Assembly (NCBI GenBank): GCA_031275525.1
Contig: JAISOP010000229.1
Coordinates: 1 to 8,467 of the forward strand
DNA from: Tannerella sp.
GTDB taxonomy: Bacteria; Bacteroidota; Bacteroidia; Bacteroidales; Tannerellaceae
DNA length: 8,467 bases
Reading direction: 5' to 3'
Positions within the stretch are counted from its first letter, which is position 1; the number at the start of each line of letters is the position of its first letter. Position numbers and translations under genes: made by a program. This document shows, piece by piece, positions 1-5,227 of the stretch. Below the pieces are notes generated by a model. That model ran no database searches. It saw only the letters and a list, made by a program, of their open reading frames with translations, and had not been told where the DNA came from.

Positions 1-230
1 CCAAAGCCCGCCCGCCGTCAGCTAAAGCAAACGGCAAAAAAGGGGATAATTAGGCTAAAGCCCCGCGGAGGCAGTGTGGAGCGAGCGGTAGCCGCTATTT
101 CTTTTTTCTTGTTTTTTTCTACGGGGAGAAAAAAAAGGGAGTAGCCGCCCATTCACTCTGCCTCCGCGGGGCTTTCGCCCAATGTTCCCTTTTTTGCCGT
201 CTGCTTTAGCTGACGGCGGGCGGGCTTTGG
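1..230. repeat. 230-bp imperfect palindrome (cruciform/hairpin-forming)
   Basis: Positions 1-44 are the reverse complement of 187-230 with a single mismatch near base 30. A second block, 57-74, is a perfect reverse complement of 158-175. The spacers between the two blocks are nearly equal (12 and 11 bases). The centre, about 80-150, also pairs imperfectly: GC-rich GCGG/CCGC pieces surround a T-rich run facing an A-rich run. As RNA either strand would fold into one very long hairpin. The left arm begins at the window edge, so the palindrome may extend beyond it. It could be a palindromic non-autonomous element or the end of a larger one. No credible gene lies in it. Confidence 0.9.
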
Positions 231-249
231 AGACAGCTTCAACTCGGGA

Positions 250-494
250 CAGTTGAACCAAAACTTGGTTCAGTTGAATCAAAACTTGATTCGATTGAAT
301 CAAAACTTAATTCGATTGAATCAAAACTTGATTCAGTTGAATCAAAACTTGATTCAATTGAATCAAAACTTGATCGGTTGAATCAAAACTTGATTCAGTT
401 GAATCAAAACTTGATTCGGTTGAATCAAAACTTAATTCAATTGAATCAAAACTTGATTCGATTGAATTAAAACTTGATTCGGTTGAATCAAAAC
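250..494. repeat. 21-bp tandem repeat array, about 12 copies
   Basis: Eleven units plus a 15-base partial unit run head to tail. All full units are 21 bp except the sixth (355-374), which is 20 bp. The core is GAATCAA-AAC-TTGATTC, so each unit is a 7-bp inverted repeat with a 3-base loop. The sequence between cores (TTGATTC-nn-TGAATCAA) is also nearly symmetrical. The first unit (250-270) changes both arms together, to GAACCAA and TTGGTTC, which keeps pairing. Units 3, 9 and 11 carry one arm mismatch. Because 21 is a multiple of three, several frames stay open through the array, but no start codon or ribosome site supports a protein. Confidence 0.95.
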
Positions 495-760
495 GAGGCT
501 GTCTCAAAAGCCTCTTATTGGAAAATGAGGGCGTATGCGATACGGGCGTATGCGATACGCCCCTACGGCACGCCCCAACCTGTACGGCCAACGACGTAGG
601 GGCAACCCTTGCGGTTGCAATCATTGGAATGACATTCGGATAACAGCTGTGACCGACGCTCCGCCCCCCTCTCCTTGTGGAGAAGGGCCGGGGGAGAGGT
701 TCAATAGAGACCGGACCCGCAAAGACAGACGCCACGCCAAGAGGCTTTGGAGACAACCTC
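495..760. mobile_element. MITE-like element with 20-bp inverted ends
   Basis: The left end GAGGCTGTCTCAAAAGCCTC (495-514) and the reverse complement of 741-760 match at 18 of 20 bases. Each end is also a small hairpin (GAGGCT...AGCCTC). A third copy of the motif, at 225-240, faces the left end across the tandem array. The interior has no gene. It holds a doubled 15-bp unit GGGCGTATGCGATAC (529-558), a GCCCCTAC/GTAGGGGC inverted repeat (559-566 and 596-603), a GCAACC/GGTTGC hairpin just after it, and a CCCTCTCC...GGAGA hairpin near 667-686. I recall similar short GC-rich repeats in intergenic regions of many Bacteroidota. No transposase or target duplication is seen, so mobility is inference. 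Confidence 0.5.
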
Positions 761-765
761 ATAGT

Positions 766-811
766 GCATACTTGTCGACGAGTCTAATGCATACTCGTCG
801 ACGAGCCTAAT
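766..811. repeat. Two 23-bp units with palindromic cores (locus 1)
   Basis: Units 766-788 and 789-811 start with GCATACT and end with CTAAT. The second has a perfect 12-bp palindrome, CTCGTCGACGAG. The first has the same core with one changed base (TTGTCGACGAG). The units abut the dispersed repeat that starts at 812. The same arrangement, inverted on the window and with different core sequences, is found at 5002-5070. Confidence 0.85.
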
Positions 812-880
812 GGAGGTCTGATACAGAACGGTTTGAGAAATGGGAACGACCCCCTTCATCCGCAGGCCGCGGTGGGGGAA
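812..880. repeat. Dispersed repeat of about 70 bp, copy 1
   Basis: This stretch matches the reverse complement of 4934-5001 over nearly its whole length, with a handful of substitutions and two single-base length differences. Shared blocks include GGTCTGATACAGA, CGGTTTGAGAAATGG, TTCATCCGCAGG and GTGGGGGAA. It sits downstream of the minus-strand SGNH gene. The 23-bp palindromic units lie on its far side. Confidence 0.85.
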
Positions 881-882
881 TT

Positions 883-949
883 GAGAATGAACAGGTGCTC
901 CCCTGTGACGAAAGACAGCAGAGGGAGGCACATGCTCCTGTTCATTCTC
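883..949 (-). terminator. Strong hairpin just after the SGNH gene
   Basis: GAGAATGAACAGG (883-895) and CCTGTTCATTCTC (937-949) form a perfect 13-bp stem. The 41-base loop can form an inner stem (GTGC-TCCC with GGGAGGCAC). It begins five bases beyond the stop codon of the minus-strand gene at 954. No U-tract follows in the transcript, so it is better described as a 3'-end hairpin or processing/stability element than a textbook intrinsic terminator. Its stem sequence recurs at the 3' end of the radical SAM gene. Confidence 0.55.
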
Positions 950-953
950 CATA

Positions 954-1901
954 TCAGCGGTGTAAATATGTTTTACCGTTCAAAAGCAGCAGGTTTACAA
1001 GCCGGTTCGTGCGAATCATCACGCCTTCATATCCTAAATGATAGTGTGTATCAAAAAACAGGGAATCGGGATAGGCGGCTTCCTGCGGTGGAATGGCAAA
1101 GGCCAGGTTCCGCTTTTCAAGCTCGGCAAAGAGGGGAATTAATTTTGTTTCCATGTTCCTGTAAGAGGTTTCGGAAAAGGAGGGCGGAATGATGACGACT
1201 TGCACGCCCCGGTTTCGCAGGGCTTCAACCGCATGTTCGTAATAGTCCAGGAAAGAGGTGTTGACGGTTTTGAACTCGCCCGGAGAGGCATGTTCATAAG
1301 GAAGGGGTTGCATCGTCCAGTGCGCTGCCATATCTCCGTACCGATTGAAATCGGAGAGCTTGAATATGAGTTTTTTGCTTTCTCTTTTCAATGGGGATAA
1401 AAGAAGATAATCCCGAACCAGATTTTTTGTGCCGAAGATGACCGCTTTTGCCTGTTTTGCATGAAAGTTTTCGCATAGAGACCAATCTATATAAAGCAGT
1501 TGGGCCAAATCCGTGTTTCCATAAGCTGAGTTCCCGAAAAAATGGACATATTCGGGAGCTATCACCAAAATATCGCCCTCCGTAAGATATTTGGAGGTGT
1601 TATCCAGCATGAATTTAAGCCCTATTCCGGCACCTATTCCCGTATTAATAACGGGCATATTTAATGAATCCCGTAGCACTCCGCTGTTAAATCCATACGC
1701 CACATTCGATCCGCCAAGTAAAATAATGGAAGGCGTTTTTTGACGATGCTTCTCAATGAGCATTTCCCGCTTCACAAAAAACGCCATCAAATAATCATCC
1801 CGTCTCATGTGGAGCGAAACGGAAAGCAATAGGACAAAAGATAACATGATGCCGCCGAATAAAAGGCCGAGCAAACTTAATTTTTGGAAGAAACGTTTCA
1901 T
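954..1901 (-). CDS. Membrane-anchored SGNH-type protein, partner of the MBOAT acyltransferase
   Basis: A 315-residue protein with a short basic N-terminus (MKRFFQK) and one hydrophobic segment at about 8-30, which should anchor it in the inner membrane with the rest in the periplasm. After the anchor comes a beta strand leading into GGSN (63-66), with Ser65 as the expected nucleophile. It is followed by NTG (86-88) and, near the C-terminus, FFDTHYHL, where Asp284 and His288 fit the catalytic Asp/His of SGNH enzymes. It starts 12 bases after the MBOAT stop codon and is surely co-transcribed. In alginate and cell-wall O-acetylation systems such proteins accept or transfer acyl groups delivered by an MBOAT protein, so a role in modifying an exported glycan is inferred. 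The glycan is unknown. An esterase role is the alternative. No Shine-Dalgarno site precedes the ATG, as usual in Bacteroidota. Confidence 0.8.
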   Translation of the reverse strand: MKRFFQKLSLLGLLFGGIMLSFVLLLSVSLHMRRDDYLMAFFVKREMLIEKHRQKTPSIILLGGSNVAYGFNSGVLRDSLNMPVINTGIGAGIGLKFMLDNTSKYLTEGDILVIAPEYVHFFGNSAYGNTDLAQLLYIDWSLCENFHAKQAKAVIFGTKNLVRDYLLLSPLKRESKKLIFKLSDFNRYGDMAAHWTMQPLPYEHASPGEFKTVNTSFLDYYEHAVEALRNRGVQVVIIPPSFSETSYRNMETKLIPLFAELEKRNLAFAIPPQEAAYPDSLFFDTHYHLGYEGVMIRTNRLVNLLLLNGKTYLHR

Positions 1902-1913
1902 CAGACAGGAATA

Positions 1914-3368
1914 TTAAAATTGAAAATAAACGAAAGTCGCCGGTTCGGTGGCTTTAAACAGCAAAAGTGCTAACAATAAAGCAAGGTATATGATATATCG
2001 CAGGGATTGACTTTGAATCTTTATATCTAAACCGTGCGCCTTTTCCCGATGGCACCACTCCGTAACAAAAAGGACGGCGATGAAAAAGAGCGTCGAAGGC
2101 AACGTTCTTGTAACCTCGACGCCCGGCATGACCGGAACGGTGAACAGCGACGGGTCGCACATTCTTTTCAGGTAGCCGGCCGCCTGGCCGATGCTTTCCG
2201 CACGGAAAATAATCCACCCTGCGAGCGCCAGCCCGAAAGTGAGCGTCATTTGCATACACTCTTTGAGGCTTGGGAACAGGCGTCTTTCCGCTACCGTGTC
2301 GCGGTATCTCCCGTTTCTGCCGGACAACAATAGCGGAATGAACAGCAATGCATGGAAAGCTCCCCAGACGACAAAAGTCCAGTTGGCCCCATGCCAGAAA
2401 CCGCTTACCAGAAAAATAATCATCGTATTGCGGATGCTTTTCCACCGTCCCTCGCGACTTCCGCCCAGCGGAATATATACATAATCGCGAAACCATGTGG
2501 TCAGGGAGATATGCCACCGCCTCCAGAATTCGGCCATATTACGGGAAAAATAAGGACAGTTGAAGTTCCGCATCAGGTCAATGCCGAACAGCCGGGCGGT
2601 TCCTACGGCAATGTCCGAATAACCCGAAAAATCGCCGTATATCTGGACCGTAAAAAAGAAAGCGCCCATGAATAATGAGCTTCCGCTCATAGTGTCGTAG
2701 TTTTCAAACACCCCGTTGGCAAAAAGGGCGCAGTTGTCGGCCACCACTATTTTTTTAAAGAATCCCCACAGCATCTGACGCATACCGTCCACCGCCCTGT
2801 CATAGTCGAACGTCCTGGGGCGCGAGAATTGAGGCAGCAGAGCGGTAGCCCGTTCGATGGGGCCGGCCACCAGTTGCGGGAAAAAACCGATGAAGGCGAA
2901 AAAGGCAACCGGATCGTGCGTTGCTTTCAGTTTGTGCCGGTACACGTCGATGGTATAACTCAGCGCCTGGAATGTATAAAAGCTGATTCCTACCGGAAGA
3001 AGAACGTTTAGCGTAAACCCGTTCAATTCATACCCAAAGGTTTTAAACAGCAGCGCGAGGTTTTCGGAAAAGAAGTTGAAATATTTGAAGCAACAAAGTA
3101 TCAACAGGTTCAATACGATATTCAGGGCGCTGATCCCTTTTTGCCTCCTTCGATTTCCTTCATGGCGTTCGATGCCGATGCCGCTCAGGTAGCTGCACAG
3201 CGACGTGAGGGCTATTAACAGCAGGAAACGCCAGTCCCACCATCCGTAGAACAAATAGCTGGCAACGATGATAAATCCGTTTTGCCACTTTGTCTTTTTG
3301 AATACAAACCAGTAGAGGATGAACACAACCGGTAGAAAGATAATAAACTCGATCGAATTGAACAGCAT
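1914..3368 (-). CDS. MBOAT-family O-acyltransferase (AlgI/DltB-like)
   Basis: A 484-residue polytopic inner-membrane protein. The start at 3368 gives MLFNSIEF, the characteristic N-terminus of this family; an in-frame TTG 24 bases upstream is not needed. Family landmarks in order are FYGWWDWR (about 40-47), the CFKYFNFF helix (93-100), LPVGISFYTFQALSY (124-138), QLVAGPIER (165-173), EFWRRWHISLTTWFRDYVYIPLGG split around His286 (280-303), and SGFWHGANW (322-330) with the invariant His326 expected to be catalytic. The length is normal for the family. Known members carry acetyl or other acyl groups from a cytoplasmic donor across the membrane for transfer to exported polysaccharides. The SGNH gene 12 bases downstream is the usual partner. 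A Bacteroidota-type promoter lies directly upstream (3390-3421), and a small Xre regulator is divergently encoded. Confidence 0.95.
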   Translation of the reverse strand: MLFNSIEFIIFLPVVFILYWFVFKKTKWQNGFIIVASYLFYGWWDWRFLLLIALTSLCSYLSGIGIERHEGNRRRQKGISALNIVLNLLILCCFKYFNFFSENLALLFKTFGYELNGFTLNVLLPVGISFYTFQALSYTIDVYRHKLKATHDPVAFFAFIGFFPQLVAGPIERATALLPQFSRPRTFDYDRAVDGMRQMLWGFFKKIVVADNCALFANGVFENYDTMSGSSLFMGAFFFTVQIYGDFSGYSDIAVGTARLFGIDLMRNFNCPYFSRNMAEFWRRWHISLTTWFRDYVYIPLGGSREGRWKSIRNTMIIFLVSGFWHGANWTFVVWGAFHALLFIPLLLSGRNGRYRDTVAERRLFPSLKECMQMTLTFGLALAGWIIFRAESIGQAAGYLKRMCDPSLFTVPVMPGVEVTRTLPSTLFFIAVLFVTEWCHREKAHGLDIKIQSQSLRYIIYLALLLALLLFKATEPATFVYFQF

Positions 3369-3389
3369 AAAAATAGTAATTTCAGGTTG

Positions 3390-3421
3390 CAAAACTACAA
3401 CTAAAAATTATAATCGACAAA
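3390..3421 (-). promoter_or_regulatory. Promoter of the MBOAT-SGNH operon
   Basis: Read on the minus strand, TTTG (3421-3418) is followed after exactly 20 bases by TAGTTTTG (3397-3390). This fits the Bacteroidota -33/-7 pattern TTTG-N19/20-TAnnTTTG. Transcription would begin near 3383, leaving a leader of about 15 bases before the ATG at 3368. Confidence 0.75.
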
Positions 3422-3444
3422 CAGAATAGCAACCTTAGATTACA

Positions 3445-3469
3445 ATACTGTACGCTGTGCGTGTAGTAT
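3445..3469. promoter_or_regulatory. 25-bp dyad, candidate operator
   Basis: The segment reads ATACT-nn-ACGC-nnn-GCGT-nn-AGTAT: two half-sites that are perfect reverse complements, around a centre at 3457. It lies between the divergent MBOAT and Xre promoters. It overlaps the position where a -33 element of the Xre gene would fall and is 23 bases upstream of the MBOAT -33 TTTG. This suits autorepression of the regulator and control of the operon, which is inference from position and symmetry. Confidence 0.55.
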
Positions 3470-3487
3470 GGAGCAGGCATTAATCCA

Positions 3488-3495
3488 TACCTTTG
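3488..3495 (+). promoter_or_regulatory. -7 element of the Xre gene, close to leaderless
   Basis: TACCTTTG matches the Bacteroidota -7 motif TAnnTTTG and ends only four bases before the ATG at 3500. Initiation at the usual distance would fall at or next to the start codon, giving a leaderless or nearly leaderless mRNA. No convincing -33 TTTG is present; that position is occupied by the 25-bp dyad. Confidence 0.5.
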
Positions 3496-3499
3496 CGAC

Positions 3500-3799
3500 A
3501 TGGACTTGGTTAAGTTAGGTAAAAATATTTCGGCCAAACGGAGATTGCTGGGGTTGAAACAGGAAGATGTAGCATTCGACATTGATATATCCATTACCGC
3601 ATACGCCAAAATCGAACGGGGCGAAACAAATATCCCCTTCCTGCGGCTGGTACAGATAGCCAATTACCTGAAAGTCGAAATTGCCGAGCTGGTCAGTGAC
3701 AACAACATCTGCCGTTTTGAAAACCTGGCGTCTGACATCCGGGAAATAAAATCCGATATCCGGGTCATAAAAGAAGAACTTCACCCGGTTAAATCCTGA
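3500..3799 (+). CDS. Small Xre/Cro-CI type helix-turn-helix regulator with C-terminal coiled coil
   Basis: A 99-residue cytoplasmic DNA-binding protein. Residues about 6-64 form an HTH_3 domain: KNISAKRRLLGLKQEDVA (8-25) supplies helices 1-2, the recognition helix follows with SITAYAKIERGET (31-43), and IPFLRLVQIANYLKV (45-59) is the usual closing helix pair. Residues about 75-95 (LASDIREIKSDIRVIKEEL) have a heptad-like pattern and should form a short dimerising coiled coil. It is transcribed away from the MBOAT operon, and a 25-bp dyad lies in the shared control region, so autoregulation and control of the operon are plausible but inferred. No ligand or catalytic domain is present. It ends 94 bases before the radical SAM gene, with no obvious terminator between them. 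Confidence 0.9.
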   Translation: MDLVKLGKNISAKRRLLGLKQEDVAFDIDISITAYAKIERGETNIPFLRLVQIANYLKVEIAELVSDNNICRFENLASDIREIKSDIRVIKEELHPVKS

Positions 3800-3854
3800 G
3801 AAAAAGCAGGCCCTTTTCCGTACCTGTACCGACGCCGCCATTACGTTTTTTTAT

Positions 3855-3862
3855 TACATTTG
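3855..3862 (+). promoter_or_regulatory. Possible -7 element of the radical SAM gene
   Basis: TACATTTG fits TAnnTTTG and lies 31 bases upstream of the ATG at 3894. No TTG is found at the expected -33 distance, so the promoter is weak or the gene is partly read from the upstream Xre transcript. Confidence 0.35.
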
Positions 3863-3893
3863 CCGCTCGTTTCAAGTAAATACTACCGGTTCC

Positions 3894-4853
3894 ATGGCGA
3901 AACCTTATTATGAATTTAGCGACTTCCTGAACAAGCGATTCCCGTTCAAAGTGCAAAAAATCTCCGTCAATGCCGGGTTTACGTGCCCGAACCGCGACGG
4001 CTCCAAAGGGATCGGCGGATGTACGTACTGCAATAACGCCACCTTTAATCCCGGCTATTGCCGGACAGCCGGGATGGGTGTCTCCGCCCAACTGGAGGCC
4101 GGCATCCGTTTCTTTGCCCGGAAATATCCGCAGATGAAATACCTCGCCTATTTCCAGGCATATACCAACACCTATGCCTCCCTGGAGGCCTTGCGGCAGA
4201 AATATGAAGAAGCGCTGTCCTTTCCGGATGTCGTGGGGTTGATTCTCGGCACGCGGCCGGACTGCATGCCCGATGTGCTGCTGGATTTCCTGAGCGAACT
4301 GTCCCAAAAAACGTTTCTCTTCGTCGAGTACGGCCTGGAAAGCGCCTCCGACCGCACCTTACAGCGCATCCGCCGCGGCCATACGTGGCAGGATTCGGTT
4401 GACGCCGTCCGGCGCACGCATGAAAGAGGCCTGCTCGCCGGCGCACACCTGATTCTGGGACTGCCGGGCGAAGACCGGGAACAACTGCTACGGCAAGCCG
4501 GCCTGATTTCCGCTTTGCCGCTGACGGCCCTTAAGTTACACCAGTTGCAAATCATCCGTCACACGGTCATGGAAAAGGAGTTCCGGGAACATCCCGAACA
4601 CTTCCGGCTCTATAGCGTCGAAGCATATACCGACCTGGTCATTGACTTTCTGGAGCGATTGCGTCCCGACATGGCCGTCGATCGGTTCATCTCCCAGTCG
4701 CCCCGGGAACTCCTGGTGGCGCCCGACTGGGGAATCAAGAATCACGAATTTAAAGCCATCCTCAACCAACGGTTTGCCATCCGGCAAACCCGGCAGGGAA
4801 AGCGTTTCCAGGAGCCGGAACGAATGGAGAATGAACAGGCATTCCAGGGCTGA
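3894..4853 (+). CDS. yhcC: TIGR01212/COG1242 family radical SAM protein (YhcC-like)
   Basis: A 319-residue cytoplasmic iron-sulphur protein. The family's unusual cysteine cluster is clear: TCPNRDG with Cys31, then GGCTYC with Cys43 and Cys46, which should hold the [4Fe-4S] cluster that cleaves S-adenosylmethionine. Further family blocks are YLAYFQAYTNTYA (83-95), LGTRPDCMPD (118-127), FVEYGLESASDRTLQRIRRG (143-162), LILGLPGE (186-193) and LKLHQLQIIRHT (213-224). The E. coli relative is YhcC. The reaction has not been established to my knowledge, and no neighbour here clarifies it. The last residues, roughly RMENEQAFQG, lie beyond the conserved domain and are encoded by a repeat element that starts near 4821, so the native C-terminus appears to have been replaced or extended. 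The start ATG is well placed against family alignments; no Shine-Dalgarno site is seen. Confidence 0.93.
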   Translation: MAKPYYEFSDFLNKRFPFKVQKISVNAGFTCPNRDGSKGIGGCTYCNNATFNPGYCRTAGMGVSAQLEAGIRFFARKYPQMKYLAYFQAYTNTYASLEALRQKYEEALSFPDVVGLILGTRPDCMPDVLLDFLSELSQKTFLFVEYGLESASDRTLQRIRRGHTWQDSVDAVRRTHERGLLAGAHLILGLPGEDREQLLRQAGLISALPLTALKLHQLQIIRHTVMEKEFREHPEHFRLYSVEAYTDLVIDFLERLRPDMAVDRFISQSPRELLVAPDWGIKNHEFKAILNQRFAIRQTRQGKRFQEPERMENEQAFQG

Positions 4854-4883
4854 CCGTCTAACTTTTCGGTTCATTCTTTTTTT
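4828..4883 (+). terminator. Probable intrinsic terminator of the radical SAM gene
   Basis: AGAATGAAC (4828-4836) pairs perfectly with GTTCATTCT (4869-4877), with two further G-T wobble pairs possible at the base. It runs directly into seven T residues (4877-4883). The loop is long at 32 bases. The left arm lies inside the coding region and the stop codon is in the loop, so the repeat sequence supplies the terminator as well as the C-terminus. Confidence 0.5.
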
Positions 4884-4907
4884 GAGGCGCTATGAATGTT
4901 GCGCCTC
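4884..4907. other. Short GC-rich hairpin
   Basis: GAGGCGC (4884-4890) and GCGCCTC (4901-4907) form a perfect 7-bp stem around a 10-base loop. It immediately follows the T-run of the preceding terminator. Only CCCTTTG follows, so it is not a convincing terminator in its own right. Confidence 0.5.
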
Positions 4908-4933
4908 CCTTTGTCACCCATTCCCTATTCCCC

Positions 4934-5001
4934 ATTCCCCCACTGCGACCTGCGGATGAAGAGGTTGTTCCATTTCTCAAACCGCTCTGTATCAGACCGC
5001 C
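4934..5001. repeat. Dispersed repeat of about 70 bp, copy 2 (inverted relative to copy 1)
   Basis: This is the reverse complement of 812-880 with few differences. Relative to the upstream gene (radical SAM here, SGNH at locus 1) both copies have the same orientation and are followed by 23-bp palindromic-core units. They therefore look like parts of one 3'-end element family. Confidence 0.85.
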
Positions 5002-5070
5002 ATTAGAAATGCCTCCATTTCTGCATTAGAAATGTCGGCATTTCTGCATTAGAAGTGCCGGCAGGTATGC
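5002..5070. repeat. Three 23-bp units with palindromic cores (locus 2)
   Basis: Units 5002-5024, 5025-5047 and 5048-5070 all begin ATTAG and end TGC. The first two have cores AGAAATG-nnnn-CATTTCT, perfect 7-bp inverted arms. The third is centred on GCCGGC with poorer outer symmetry. On the opposite strand they read GCA-core-CTAAT, the same framework as the two units at 766-811, whose core is instead CTCGTCGACGAG. Confidence 0.85.
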
Positions 5071-5159
5071 ACTAATAGAGGCAAACCATTCATTCCCTGT
5101 TCCCTATTCATTCTCCATTCGTAGAGGGCCAAAATATTCCTGCGTTAGGAACATTTAAC

Positions 5160-5189
5160 TTGCAGAAAAAAAATTGTTCTTTAATTTTG
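5160..5189 (+). promoter_or_regulatory. Promoter of the NEW3-ABC transporter operon
   Basis: TTG (5160-5162) is followed after 19 bases by TAATTTTG (5182-5189), a good Bacteroidota -33/-7 pair. Initiation is expected near 5196. This rules out a TTG start at 5174 and favours an ATG at 5228 or 5234. Confidence 0.75.
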
Positions 5190-5227
5190 CCGCCGAAAAA
5201 TTGAAAATGTGTAACTATTTTAATCTT

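Larger units (their letters stand above)
4821..5121. repeat. Repeat element with 19-bp inverted ends overlapping the radical SAM 3' end
   Basis: CGAATGGAGAATGAACAGG (4821-4839) is the reverse complement of 5103-5121 at 18 of 19 bases. Between them lie the stop codon of the radical SAM gene, a hairpin with a T-run, a GAGGCGC hairpin, CATTCCCTATTCCCC-type low-complexity sequence, the second copy of the 70-bp dispersed repeat and three 23-bp palindromic-core units. There is no coding capacity. This could be a MITE-like insertion or a cluster of separate repeats that happen to share ends. No target duplication could be recognised. Confidence 0.5.

Noticed and set aside
250..494. CRISPR array
   Set aside because: The units are contiguous 21-bp repeats with no unique spacers, and no cas gene is nearby.
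559..686. Structured RNA or riboswitch
   Set aside because: The hairpins here match short dispersed GC-rich repeats, and no gene follows on either strand that they could control.
307..762. Minus-strand open frame with a seven-residue FDSTESS-like repeat
   Set aside because: It exists because the 21-bp tandem unit is a multiple of three; it runs through unrelated repeat elements, has no promoter or ribosome site, and the repeat is palindromic, so other frames are open too.
701..952. Minus-strand open frame starting MENEQ directly after the SGNH stop codon
   Set aside because: It is made of dispersed repeats and the 23-bp units, with no recognisable domain. The matching MENEQ at the radical SAM end comes from the same repeat sequence rather than a conserved peptide.
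5174..5227. Upstream TTG start for the NEW3 protein
   Set aside because: The TTG lies inside the promoter, upstream of the -7 box, and would place charged residues ahead of the signal peptide.
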